Positions 35,986 through 44,254 of a stretch of 64,000 nt of DNA are shown piece by piece. The notes beneath the pieces are model-generated. The model searched no databases. It was not told the origin of the DNA and was given only the letters and a program-made list of their open reading frames with translations. The DNA comes from Psychrobacillus sp. OK032 (GTDB lineage: Bacteria > Bacillota > Bacilli > Bacillales_A > Planococcaceae), in contig NZ_FOGY01000006.1 in assembly GCF_900111345.1 (NCBI RefSeq), positions 224,773 to 288,772 of the forward strand, given 5' to 3'. The position numbers and the translations under genes were made by a program. How positions within the stretch are numbered: position 1 is the first letter of the stretch; each line of letters begins with the position of its first letter.

Positions 35986-37578
35986 ATGAAAAAATCACGA
36001 GTGACGTTATTGACACAAATGACGTTACTTATAATAGTTGTTGTTTTAATCAGCACATTGTTAGTAAGCATACTTTTTTCTACGATGCTCGATGATATTG
36101 TGGAAAACAATATGGGAAAACAAGCGATGACTGTGGCAAAACTAACTGCACAAAATCCTACGATTATTGAAGCATTTGGAGACGAAGATCCATCCAAGCG
36201 CATTCAAATAATTTCAGAAACAATACGTAAAACAACCGGAGCAGATTACGTAACAGTTGCGAATGATAAAGGGATACGTTATTCGCATCCTAATCCTGAA
36301 AATATCGGAAAACCAACCGTTACGAGTAACGATGCGTCCCTTCGTGAGCACAAATCCATTATTTACAGAGGTAACGGGATATCAGGTCCGGCCATAAAAG
36401 CAAAAACACCAATTTGGAACGATAAAGGAGAAGTTATCGGCGTCTCTTCTGTTGGATTTTTAGTAAATAGCATAGAGCAACAAGTACTAAATTATAAAAA
36501 GAATGTTATTCAATTAGCTATTATTCCGCTTTTAATAGGAATAGGTGGTGCAATATTAATAGCACGAAGGTTAAAAAAACTGACCTACGGATTAGAACCA
36601 GGGGAGATATCCTTTCTTTTTACAGAAAAAGAAGCAACGCTGGAATCCATTCGCGATGCAACGATTACCGTGAACATCGAGAAGAAAATTACATCTATGA
36701 ATAGACGAGCACGTGAATTATTCCAGGATCAGCAGCTTATTGTGGGTTCAATTATTGCAGACAACCAATTAGAGAACTATATTAATGAAGCAATCAAAAC
36801 AAAAGAAAGTTATACAAGTAGAAAGCTGTTGCTTAACCAACAACTTTATGTTTTGGATGCTTCTCCAATATTAAGCAAGCAAGATCTGATGGGGGTTGTT
36901 TTAACGTTAAGAACAGTGTCAGAAATTGAACGATTGACCGAAGAATTCTCGAAAATAAAAACTTTCTCCGAAAACATGAGAGCCCAAAATCATGAATTTT
37001 TGAATAAATTAAACACGATTTATGGGTTGCTCATTTTGAAAGAATATGACCGTGCGATTAACATCGTCTCTTCGGAAGTGAGTGAACGACAAAATATTGT
37101 TTCTTTCCTTATGGAGTCTGTAAAAGATCCTTTAATCGCGGCCTGCTTGCTTGGTAAAATGAATCGTTCAAAAGAAATTCAAGTCACATTGGAAATTGAT
37201 CCTGATAGTCGATTGGATAGCGTCTTAGATAATGCAGAGTCGAATCATTTTGTCCCAATAATAGGTAATATTATAGACAATGCAATGGAAGCAGCAAGAA
37301 AAAAGAACGAGCATAAAGGCTTAGTCAAAGTTTCTTTTACTGATTTAGGAAAAGAAATCATTTTTGATATCGAAGATAATGGTCCGGGCGTTCCTATAAT
37401 GATGGAGGATATAATTTTCCAAGAAGGATACACGACTAAAAGTGGAGAAAACCATGGGCTTGGACTGGCTATTGTGAAAAGTTCCATCGGATTATTGAAT
37501 GGACAGATCTATGTCGATAAAAGTCAATTAGGTGGAGCTAGATTTACCATTATTATTCCACAAAAACAGTTGTCTTAA
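35986..37578 (+). CDS. citS: citrate/dicarboxylate-sensing histidine kinase (CitA/DcuS family)
   Basis: About 530 residues: one membrane segment (about 10-32), an extracellular PDC sensor domain (about 35-165), a second membrane segment (about 177-195), a PAS domain (about 215-320) and a kinase of the SPOB/CitA class with H-box QNHEFLNKLNTIYGLL and ATPase motifs NIIDNAMEAA, DNGPGV and HGLGLAIVKSS. Three ATGs are possible (35947, 35974, 35986); I prefer 35986, preceded by GGGTG. Extracellular citrate or a similar acid is the likely signal, because a response regulator and a CitMHS carrier follow. Confidence 0.88.
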   Translation: MKKSRVTLLTQMTLLIIVVVLISTLLVSILFSTMLDDIVENNMGKQAMTVAKLTAQNPTIIEAFGDEDPSKRIQIISETIRKTTGADYVTVANDKGIRYSHPNPENIGKPTVTSNDASLREHKSIIYRGNGISGPAIKAKTPIWNDKGEVIGVSSVGFLVNSIEQQVLNYKKNVIQLAIIPLLIGIGGAILIARRLKKLTYGLEPGEISFLFTEKEATLESIRDATITVNIEKKITSMNRRARELFQDQQLIVGSIIADNQLENYINEAIKTKESYTSRKLLLNQQLYVLDASPILSKQDLMGVVLTLRTVSEIERLTEEFSKIKTFSENMRAQNHEFLNKLNTIYGLLILKEYDRAINIVSSEVSERQNIVSFLMESVKDPLIAACLLGKMNRSKEIQVTLEIDPDSRLDSVLDNAESNHFVPIIGNIIDNAMEAARKKNEHKGLVKVSFTDLGKEIIFDIEDNGPGVPIMMEDIIFQEGYTTKSGENHGLGLAIVKSSIGLLNGQIYVDKSQLGGARFTIIIPQKQLS

Positions 37579-37593
37579 AAAGGATGTGTAAAT

Positions 37594-38298
37594 ATGTCGA
37601 AAGAGACGATAAATGTCATTATTGTCGAAGATGATGAAGATGCAGTGAATATTTATAAGCAGTTTACTAATCAACTCGATCATTTTAATGTCATTGCTAC
37701 AGCTAGTTCAGGAAGTCAAACGTTACAATTATTAAAAGTTGTTCAACCCCAGTTACTACTGCTTGATGTATATTTGCCTGATATGAATGGAATTGAGCTG
37801 CTTCGGGAAATTCGGAAAGAGTATCGTGGCATCGATGTTATTATGATTACCGCAGCAAATGACACCAAAACTGTTAGCGAAGCGATTCGGGGTGGAGCCT
37901 TCGGTTATCTTATAAAGCCCATCATCATTGATAAGTTTATCGCCACATTAAAGCAATACGATGAAGTAAGAGAACAATTACATCTAAACGCATTGGTAAA
38001 TCAGGCAAATATAGATGATTTATTCCGTTCGAACAATAAAGTAGAGTCAGTATCTGGTACTAAACAAGTTACTTATCCAAAAGGAATCGATAAGCATACT
38101 TTGAAGTTAGTTCGAAATAAAATCCGGTACACGAGTGAAAGTTTAAGTGCAGATGAATTTAGTCAACTAGTTGGGATAAGCTATTCAACAATTCGACGCT
38201 ATTTGGAATATTTGGTTTCATTGGAAGAAATGGAAGTAGAAGTTCTATACGGAAGCGTCGGAAGACCGGAGAGAAAATATAAAAGGCTCATCAAATAA
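37594..38298 (+). CDS. citT: CitT/DcuR-family response regulator
   Basis: A 234-residue regulator with an N-terminal receiver (VEDDEDAV acidic pocket, phosphorylated Asp in LLLLDVYLPDMNG, conserved ITA and K of IKPI) and a C-terminal helix-turn-helix (LSADEFSQLVGISYSTIRRYLEYL). This is the CitB/DcuR/CitT group paired with CitA-type kinases. It lies 15 nt after the kinase gene. It probably activates the CitMHS gene at 38658 when the acid is present. Confidence 0.9.
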   Translation: MSKETINVIIVEDDEDAVNIYKQFTNQLDHFNVIATASSGSQTLQLLKVVQPQLLLLDVYLPDMNGIELLREIRKEYRGIDVIMITAANDTKTVSEAIRGGAFGYLIKPIIIDKFIATLKQYDEVREQLHLNALVNQANIDDLFRSNNKVESVSGTKQVTYPKGIDKHTLKLVRNKIRYTSESLSADEFSQLVGISYSTIRRYLEYLVSLEEMEVEVLYGSVGRPERKYKRLIK

Positions 38299-38344
38299 AC
38301 CCCTGTTAATGAACCGTTTCATACGTTCCTTAACAGGGGTTTTT
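38297..38344 (+). terminator. intrinsic terminator of the kinase-regulator operon
   Basis: AAACCCCTGTTAA/TTAACAGGGGTTT stem (38297-38309 with 38330-38342) and T run. The carrier gene downstream therefore has its own promoter. Confidence 0.9.
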
Positions 38345-38384
38345 ACATACTTACTACTCTGGCATAACTTCACAATAAAAAGGA

Positions 38385-38448
38385 ATCTTGCGATTTATGG
38401 ACTTCAATTTGCGATTCTCGACGTTGATCTTGCGATTCTTCGCCAGCG
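38385..38448 (+). repeat. 21-bp tandem array, TTGCGATT family
   Basis: Three units with TTGCGATT spaced exactly 21 bp apart (g of TTGCG at 38390, 38411 and 38432). The word differs from the GTCGC arrays but the period is the same. It lies in the 359-nt gap between citT and the carrier; nothing else but the cre-like site is apparent there. Confidence 0.65.
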
Positions 38449-38575
38449 GAAAGCTTCAGAAAATAGTCGTGAAAAATATGAAAAAAATAATAACAATAAA
38501 AAAAATACCAATTATTATTTTTTTATATGTTAAATAATTCATAGCTGATAAGATAATAAAAATTAGAAAAATCCA

Positions 38576-38589
38576 AGAAAGCGCTATCA
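38576..38589. promoter_or_regulatory. cre-like site upstream of the CitMHS gene
   Basis: AGAAAGCGCTATCA fits the cre pattern TGAAAGCGNTNTCA with one mismatch. It is about 70 nt before the carrier start. In B. subtilis citM is repressed by CcpA and activated by CitST; the same logic seems to hold here. Confidence 0.55.
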
Positions 38590-38657
38590 TTTAGTTCGGA
38601 CGATGGGGATGTTAAATGACAGCGAGGACGTTTTCAAAAGTAATGGGGGGTTAATAT

Positions 38658-39980
38658 ATGTTATCAATATTAGGTTTTTCGATGGTCGCAGTATTTATGT
38701 ATTTAATCATGTCGAAGCGACTTTCAGCATTAGTAGCTATTATGATAGTTCCAATTATATTTGGGATTATAGGTGGATTCCTAACAGATTTAGGACCAAT
38801 GATGGCAGCTGGTGTAGAAAAAGTTTCAATGACGGCTATTATGATTTTATTTGCTATTTTATATTTTGGAATAATGATTGATACGGGTCTATTTGATCCT
38901 TTAATCGCTAAAATATTACAGGTAGTAAAAGGGGATCCTTTAAAAATTGTTGTCGGGACTGCTGTACTTTCTATGATGGTAGCGTTAGATGGAGATGGAA
39001 CAACTACTTATATCATCACCGTATCTTCGTTGCTACCACTCTATAAAAGACTTGGTATGAATCGTCTAGTTTTAGCAACAGTAGCTATGTTATCTATGGG
39101 AGTTATGAATATGACACCATGGGGCGGAGCATCTGCGATGGCTATGGCATCATTAGGACTAGATTCTTCGGAATTGTTCATCCCAATGATTCCGGTAATG
39201 GGAATCGGTCTTGTTTGGGTTATTGTAGCAGCTTTAATGTTAGGAAAAATGGAACGAAAAAGACTTGGTGTTATTGAACTAGAACCTATTCAAAAATCTG
39301 GGGGGAGTCAGTTCGATGCAAACCCAGAGCTAGCTGCAACAACTGAGGTTCCGCATTATAAACGACCAAAACTTGTTTGGTTCAACTTAGGATTAACGAT
39401 TTTACTGATGGTTTGCCTAATCCTTGACTTCATGTCTTTAGCTATCTTGTTTATGATTGCTTTTGCAATAGCATTGCTTGTCAACTATCCGGATTTAAAA
39501 CTTCAACAAGAACGTATTGCGGTGCATTCTAAAAATGCGCTAGCCGTTGTATCAATTGTTATTGCAGCAGGTATTTTCACTGGAATTATGAGTGGTACTG
39601 AAATGATTGATGCGATGGCAAAGACATTAGTTGCCATTATTCCTGATGCACTAGGACCATATTTGACGGTTATCGTTGCATTTCTTAGTGCACCTTTTAC
39701 GTTCTTCATGTCCAACAATGCATTCTATTTTGGTGTTTTACCGATTATTTCGCAAGCTGCCGAAGCATATGGTGTTAGTGCAGTAGAAATAGGGCGTGCG
39801 TCGTTAATTGGTCAACCGATTCATGTACTAAGTCCTTTAGTTGCAGCAGCACATTTATTAATTGGCTTAGTTGAAACGGAGTTCGGTGATTTACAACGTT
39901 TTGCATTAAAATGGGCTTTTGGAACAGTTGTTGTGATGACAGTCGGAGCGTTAGTATTAGGTGTTATTACAATTGGATAA
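38658..39980 (+). CDS. citM: CitMHS-family citrate-metal transporter
   Basis: A 440-residue membrane carrier with about 12 segments, a paralogue of the carrier at 3253 (same GDPLKIVV, VALDGDG, MIAFAIALLVN blocks). The central hydrophilic loop (ELEPIQKSGGSQFDANPELAATTEV) is longer here. It probably imports citrate as a Mg2+ or Ca2+ complex with protons. GGGGGG precedes the ATG. Its place directly after the CitS/CitT-like genes matches the B. subtilis citS-citT-citM order. Confidence 0.9.
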   Translation: MLSILGFSMVAVFMYLIMSKRLSALVAIMIVPIIFGIIGGFLTDLGPMMAAGVEKVSMTAIMILFAILYFGIMIDTGLFDPLIAKILQVVKGDPLKIVVGTAVLSMMVALDGDGTTTYIITVSSLLPLYKRLGMNRLVLATVAMLSMGVMNMTPWGGASAMAMASLGLDSSELFIPMIPVMGIGLVWVIVAALMLGKMERKRLGVIELEPIQKSGGSQFDANPELAATTEVPHYKRPKLVWFNLGLTILLMVCLILDFMSLAILFMIAFAIALLVNYPDLKLQQERIAVHSKNALAVVSIVIAAGIFTGIMSGTEMIDAMAKTLVAIIPDALGPYLTVIVAFLSAPFTFFMSNNAFYFGVLPIISQAAEAYGVSAVEIGRASLIGQPIHVLSPLVAAAHLLIGLVETEFGDLQRFALKWAFGTVVVMTVGALVLGVITIG

Positions 39981-39984
39981 TACG

Positions 39985-40023
39985 AAAAAGACGATGAATC
40001 AAAAAGATTCGTCGTCTTTTTTT
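39985..40023 (+). terminator. intrinsic terminator of citM
   Basis: AAAAGACGA-GAATC/GATTC-GTCGTCTTTT stem with an A-rich loop and seven T residues. Confidence 0.9.
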
Positions 40024-40115
40024 AAAGGATAAGAAAGTATAAATTTTTTTACTTAGTGTTGATCTAGCTCCATCGCCTTGCTCCTACGCACAGCTCGTCG
40101 CAGAAGAACGTTGCT
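40022..40115. repeat. second, partial copy of the opuA-downstream repeat
   Basis: About 95 nt resemble 23178-23265: both start right after a terminator T run with AAAnGATAAGnAAGTATA, pass CAGT/TAGTnTTG and contain the arm GCTCCTnCGCACAGCTCGTC (here at 40080-40102). Only one arm is present here. The rest of the gap to 40422 shows no gene. Confidence 0.65.
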
Positions 40116-40422
40116 AAGAAGGGACATTTCCTTCATATCTTCTTCGCTTGATGATCCTGGTGAATAACGATAATACAACGTGTTATTCTGCATCTTCATT
40201 CTTTCTCTTCTCTTAAAAGGAAAAAATTCGTCACGCTCCCCTCAGTTGAAAGCTCACTTAAGATAATTCTTTTTTCCGGTATAACTGTACATACTAGTTG
40301 TAGTATAAACCTGAATCGTTTGAAATTAATGTGTCGCTTCTTTGCTTTATTGAGGGGGTATTATGTTTCTATAACTAGGAGCATAGAATAATTAGTAAGA
40401 ACAATACGAAAGGGGCAATTTA

Positions 40423-41064
40423 ATGTATTTTTCGAGCGTTCCATATCCTCCCATGCGGTTCATCACAGTGACGGGGAATGGAAAAGTTGACGTACAACCA
40501 AACTATGTGCAACTCCAGCTAGGAGTAAGTACTGAGGATAAAAATTTAAGTGTAGCACAACAAGAAAATGCCAACACGATGAACCAAGTCATTCAGTCTA
40601 TTATAGCGTTGGGCATTCCTAGAGAAGATATTCAAACTTCGGCTTATAACATAGTACCAAATTATGACTATGTAGAGGGAAGACAAGTTTTTCGAGGGTA
40701 TGAAGTGAGGAATGCGATTACTATAAAAGTAACAGACACTAGTCAAGTTGGTACTGTTATTGATACTGCTGTGCAAAACGGTGCAAATCGTGTTTCATCT
40801 GTGCAGTTTAGAATCGATGATCCGAACCCATATTACCAACAAGCGCTTCGTCTAGCTCTCCAAGATGCTCAAACGAAAGCAAAAACGATAGCCGAGACGA
40901 TGCAATTACCTTTGCATCCACATCCGATAGAAATTGTGGAGGAGAGTCAGACCCCACCGATAGCATTTAAGTCCGTCGCCATGGCCGAACAAAGTTTTAC
41001 GACTCCAATTGAACAAGGGCAAATCACGATTAGTGCAACGGTTAGGGTTAAGTTTCAATACTGA
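40423..41064 (+). CDS. SIMPL-domain (DUF541) protein
   Basis: A 213-residue SIMPL-domain protein: ITVTGNGKVDVQPNYVQLQLGVSTE at the start, NIVPNYDYVEGRQVFRGYEVRNAITIKV in the middle and a terminal ISATVRVKFQY. Homologues assemble into large rings (Brucella BP26) or have varied envelope roles. No signal peptide is visible, unlike many Gram-negative members. AAGGGG lies 7 nt before the ATG. It is a single gene. Function unknown. Confidence 0.88.
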   Translation: MYFSSVPYPPMRFITVTGNGKVDVQPNYVQLQLGVSTEDKNLSVAQQENANTMNQVIQSIIALGIPREDIQTSAYNIVPNYDYVEGRQVFRGYEVRNAITIKVTDTSQVGTVIDTAVQNGANRVSSVQFRIDDPNPYYQQALRLALQDAQTKAKTIAETMQLPLHPHPIEIVEESQTPPIAFKSVAMAEQSFTTPIEQGQITISATVRVKFQY

Positions 41065-41089
41065 ATAACAAGAAAGCTTAAGATTAAAA

Positions 41090-41116
41090 AACCCATCTGT
41101 ATGATTCGGATGGGTT
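41090..41116 (-). terminator. terminator between SIMPL and PepSY genes
   Basis: AACCCATC/GATGGGTT stem with 11-nt loop. The minus-strand side has a T run (41090-41086), serving the PepSY gene; weak T-rich sequence also follows on the plus side. Confidence 0.7.
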
Positions 41117-41138
41117 ATTTGGTGACTATCTAATATTT

Positions 41139-41708
41139 TTAGTCATTATCATTGTCGTCATCAAGTTCTAACTCAAGTACTTTACCATTAGTAGCGTCGA
41201 TTGTAATTTCAGCTTTCCCTTTATTTGTACGGAGTTCTATTTCATATTCATATTTATTGTCATCTTCATCTAATTCGAATTCAGTCACTTTGCCGTTAAC
41301 TTGTTTTTTTGCAATAGCAATAGCTTCTTTTTCAGTGATAAGTGTTTTATTAGCTAAAGCTGCTTTTTTATCATCATCGTTATCATCATGATCGTCCCAG
41401 TCCAGTTCAAGCACTTTGCCGGTTGAAGCATCGATAGTAATGTCGTAATCTCCTTTAGCATTTCGGAGGTCTAATTCATATTCATATCTTCCATCATCGG
41501 AATCTAACTCAATTTCAACAACTTCTCCATTTACTTGTTTTTTTGCAATAGCAATGGCTTCTTTTTCAGTGATAAGTGAGTTTGTACTAGGCTCGATCTG
41601 TATGCTTTCTAATTTTCCTTCATCTTCTTGTGCATATGCATGAATTCCGACAGCACCGCTTACTAAAAGAGTAGTTGCTAACGAACCAATAAATAATTTT
41701 TTCATCAT
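41139..41708 (-). CDS. ykoI: secreted protein with two PepSY domains (YkoI type)
   Basis: A 189-residue protein with a signal peptide (1-26, ending HAYAQ) and two tandem PepSY domains that are near copies of each other: LITEKEAIAIAKKQVNGEV..ELD, then DITIDASTGKVLELDWDD, repeated with AEITIDATNGKVLELELDD. Both end in strongly acidic stretches (DDHDDNDDD and DDDNDND) that may bind cations. AGGAGG is 6 nt before the ATG. It lies downstream of a YkoG/YkoH-like two-component system and another PepSY protein, the same gene company as in B. subtilis. Confidence 0.88.
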   Translation of the reverse strand: MMKKLFIGSLATTLLVSGAVGIHAYAQEDEGKLESIQIEPSTNSLITEKEAIAIAKKQVNGEVVEIELDSDDGRYEYELDLRNAKGDYDITIDASTGKVLELDWDDHDDNDDDKKAALANKTLITEKEAIAIAKKQVNGKVTEFELDEDDNKYEYEIELRTNKGKAEITIDATNGKVLELELDDDNDND

Positions 41709-41839
41709 TTAATTCCTCCTAAGTTTGTTTTGTCTTACAGTTAATACTATAACCAGACTAAACTAGAGGACGGGGAAAGAAAGGTTAAAATTTGGAGAGA
41801 ATTAGAATAAAAATTTTAACTTCATTCAGCAAATGTTTA

Positions 41840-42055
41840 CTTGCGATAAGCTTGCGTGGGAGTAGAAGTCTCTCACTTCTATAGATGGTGAGATGAATGC
41901 AAAGCAGGTATACAATTCAGTGGGGTCCACAAACCTCTGGGCTGAATATTTAGGAACTCTCGATGAATCGCCGCGTCTTGCGGCAACGATTGCTTGACGC
42001 TGTGGGCCTCAACGCCTGAGTGACCAACATCTTGTTGGGCCAAAGTCTTCGGCGA
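41840..42055. other. repeat-rich spacer with possible IS200/IS605-type end remnant
   Basis: AGAAGT-CTCTC-ACTTCT (41863-41882 region) and GTGGGAG/CTCTCAC can form alternative hairpins of the kind found at IS200/IS605 ends, but no transposase remains. From about 41961 a segment bounded by ATCGCCG and CGGCGA carries CGGCAACGATTGC and TGTGGGCCTCAAC, which also occur inside 35385-35460. No gene is supported in 41709-42242. Confidence 0.35.
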
Positions 42056-42094
42056 ATGCCACAGATTTTAGTGGATCTAATGGCGCACTGTTTT

Positions 42095-42165
42095 CTGCGG
42101 AGCTGAACGAAGAGAAGTGGAAGCAATGTTTTTCTTGCGGAGCTGAACAAAGTGAAGCGGAAGCA
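42095..42165 (+). repeat. two direct copies of the 31-nt repeat, period 40 (second locus)
   Basis: Copies at 42095-42125 and 42135-42165 match those at 4558-4628, with a few substitutions in each. The 40-nt period and downstream flank AAATTCGCCGAG are conserved. Confidence 0.8.
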
Positions 42166-42194
42166 AATTCGCCGAGTCGTATTTGCTCTAAATT

Positions 42195-42230
42195 AAAAAA
42201 CCGGATTCAATCCTAATTAGGTGAACCCGG
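42195..42230 (-). terminator. terminator of the membrane PepSY gene
   Basis: CCGGATTCA/TGAACCCGG stem (42201-42209 with 42222-42230), one mismatch, followed on the minus strand by T residues. Confidence 0.72.
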
Positions 42231-42242
42231 TGTTTATATTCA

Positions 42243-42809
42243 TTAGTCATCCCAATTGACTGATTTCACTTCCCCTGTGTAAGCATCAACTTGGACAACC
42301 GCTTCACGATCATCTTCACCGTTCTCGATTTCTACTTCTACTAGGTAATATGGTGTTTGACCAGGTAATTGGTAAAACTCTGTATCATCCATATCGGCCG
42401 TTCCCTTAAGATGATTGGCTGCTATCTCTACCGCTTCTGGTGCTGTTATTACGCTGATTTCAGTAGTTTCTTTTGTAGGTGCTATGTCTTCTTTTGGTGG
42501 TTGCTGAGGTGCTTCTTCGACGGGCTTCTCTGCTTTTTCTGTTTGTACTAAGGATTTTACATCACCACTTTTTGCGTCTATTTTAATGACGTATAACCCA
42601 GTATCGAGCTTCATTTCTATTTGATATTCAGTTTCCGTCTTTTTTGTCTTGATGATATCTCCTGGATACTTTTCCAGAACAACCGAATTCGCTTCTTCTT
42701 CTGTTATGTCCTTTGCCGATATAGAAGGGACCAGCCATTGGAAACTGAAGATTAAACAAACAATAAGGAGAATGATTCCTACCGGCCATATCCATTTCTT
42801 ATTCTTCAT
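42243..42809 (-). CDS. membrane-anchored PepSY-domain protein (YkoJ-like)
   Basis: A 188-residue protein with an N-terminal membrane anchor (about 7-27, IWPVGIILLIVCLIFSFQWL), a first PepSY domain (about 35-88), a Pro/Glu/Lys-rich linker (EKPVEEAPQQPPKEDIAPTK) and a second PepSY-like domain ending VVQVDAYTGEVKSVNWDD. I chose the ATG at 42809, 6 nt after TGGAGTG; the frame is open to 42842 without a site. It is downstream of the histidine kinase gene. PepSY domains are thought to inhibit proteases or sense envelope state. Confidence 0.82.
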   Translation of the reverse strand: MKNKKWIWPVGIILLIVCLIFSFQWLVPSISAKDITEEEANSVVLEKYPGDIIKTKKTETEYQIEMKLDTGLYVIKIDAKSGDVKSLVQTEKAEKPVEEAPQQPPKEDIAPTKETTEISVITAPEAVEIAANHLKGTADMDDTEFYQLPGQTPYYLVEVEIENGEDDREAVVQVDAYTGEVKSVNWDD

Positions 42810-42889
42810 ATATATCACTCCATGTAACAATTTGTTAGGCATAGTATATAACCTGAAAGTAAGAAAATGATGAGAAATAGGTAATTATT

Positions 42890-44254
42890 TTAACTAATTT
42901 CTGTTTGTTTGAAAAAAAGTATAATAGTTGTTCCGCGGTTTTCTAAACTATTAAGTTCCATTCGTATACCAATTGCATCGGCTATTTGCTTTGCCATCGT
43001 AAGTCCTAATCCTGACCCACTTTGTTTTCTACTTCTTGCTTGGTCGACACGGTAAAAACGGTCAAACACATGAGGTAAATCATGCTTTGGAATTCCCATT
43101 CCTTTATCTTCAATTTGGATATATGTCTCGTCGGATGCTTGGCCGACATGAATCGTAATCTGGTCCTCACTATATTTCCGAGCATTATCTAAAAAGATAT
43201 AAAGTAATTGTTTCAGTTTTTGTGGATCAGTGTAACCATTTGTTATTTCGTTGCCTTCAACTAATACTTTTCGTTGATAGGTGTTTTGAAAGGTGTTTGC
43301 CGTGTTTGTCACAAGTTCTGTTACGTTTATTTGTTCCAATTGGATATTCCATTGTTCCTGTTGCCTTGCTAATTGTAATAACTGCTCTGTCAATTCCCGC
43401 ATCCGCACGGCTTCAGAGTGAATGGCCTCAATAGATTCTTCAAATAAGTCAGGTCTTTCTAAACCTCTTCGTTTTAATAGGTCAGCATAGTTTTCAATGA
43501 TTGTTAAAGGCGTTCTTAATTCGTGTGAAGCATTCGAGACGAATTGTTCTTGTTTTTCAAAGTTCGTCTGAAGTATATCAATCATATGATTAAATGTTTC
43601 TCCCATTTCCACCAGTTCGCTCTCCGAAGTTTTTTCTAGTTCTAGTCTTTTAAATTGAGCACTTTTTTGAATATCTTTCATCGTATCAATCATGGATCTA
43701 ATTGGTAGGATTATTAAGTTACTCAAAACTCTACTAGACAGAAAAGCAGGTATCATAGCGGTAATAGTTACAACAATTAGCAAAATTCGTAGTATATTGA
43801 TCATGTCATCTGTTGCCTGGATACTGCTTGTTACTTGAAGGTTTGCAACACTTCCATCATTCCAAACTACTGGGTAGGAGACAAACGTATAGCGCTTATT
43901 TTCAAGGGTGATTACTTCACTAGTTGCACCAGCTACAAAACGAGTAGGTCGTGATTTTAATGCAGCCTCGCCCTCTGAAGGGGTAGTAATTTTCTTGTTA
44001 ATTGTTAAATCATTATTTAATACTCGAATCATCCCATTGACGGGAACATAAGCAAGAAGAAGTTGATCAGGTGAAATACGGTCCATAGTCTTTCCGATAT
44101 CGCTTACAATCTTCTCGACATTAGCTTCTGCTCTATTGAGTTCGTTTGTCGTCATTAAATGGCTGAAAAGAAAATAAATAGAAGCGTTCATAAGTATTAA
44201 TAAAACAATAAATAACACCGAAGTATATAAATTAATCTTATTTCGAAGTTTCAT
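42890..44254 (-). CDS. ykoH: HAMP-containing sensor histidine kinase (YkoH type)
   Basis: A 454-residue kinase: membrane segment (about 10-32), extracellular domain (about 33-160), second membrane segment (about 161-185), HAMP domain (about 185-240), H-box SNASHELRTPLTIIENYADLL, N-box YIFLDNARKYS and G-boxes KGMGIP and GSGLGLTMAK. Its ATG overlaps the regulator stop by 4 nt, so the two are translationally coupled. The gene order regulator, kinase, PepSY, PepSY recalls B. subtilis ykoGHIJ. The signal is unknown. Confidence 0.9.
   Translation of the reverse strand: MKLRNKINLYTSVLFIVLLILMNASIYFLFSHLMTTNELNRAEANVEKIVSDIGKTMDRISPDQLLLAYVPVNGMIRVLNNDLTINKKITTPSEGEAALKSRPTRFVAGATSEVITLENKRYTFVSYPVVWNDGSVANLQVTSSIQATDDMINILRILLIVVTITAMIPAFLSSRVLSNLIILPIRSMIDTMKDIQKSAQFKRLELEKTSESELVEMGETFNHMIDILQTNFEKQEQFVSNASHELRTPLTIIENYADLLKRRGLERPDLFEESIEAIHSEAVRMRELTEQLLQLARQQEQWNIQLEQINVTELVTNTANTFQNTYQRKVLVEGNEITNGYTDPQKLKQLLYIFLDNARKYSEDQITIHVGQASDETYIQIEDKGMGIPKHDLPHVFDRFYRVDQARSRKQSGSGLGLTMAKQIADAIGIRMELNSLENRGTTIILFFKQTEIS

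Noticed and set aside
38309..38533. 74-residue plus-strand frame after citT
   Set aside because: It starts inside the terminator hairpin and reads through the 21-bp array; Lys/Asn-rich tail from poly-A DNA.
41950..42150. 66-residue Arg-rich minus-strand frame
   Set aside because: It lies wholly within dispersed repeats and has no ribosome binding site or homologous appearance.
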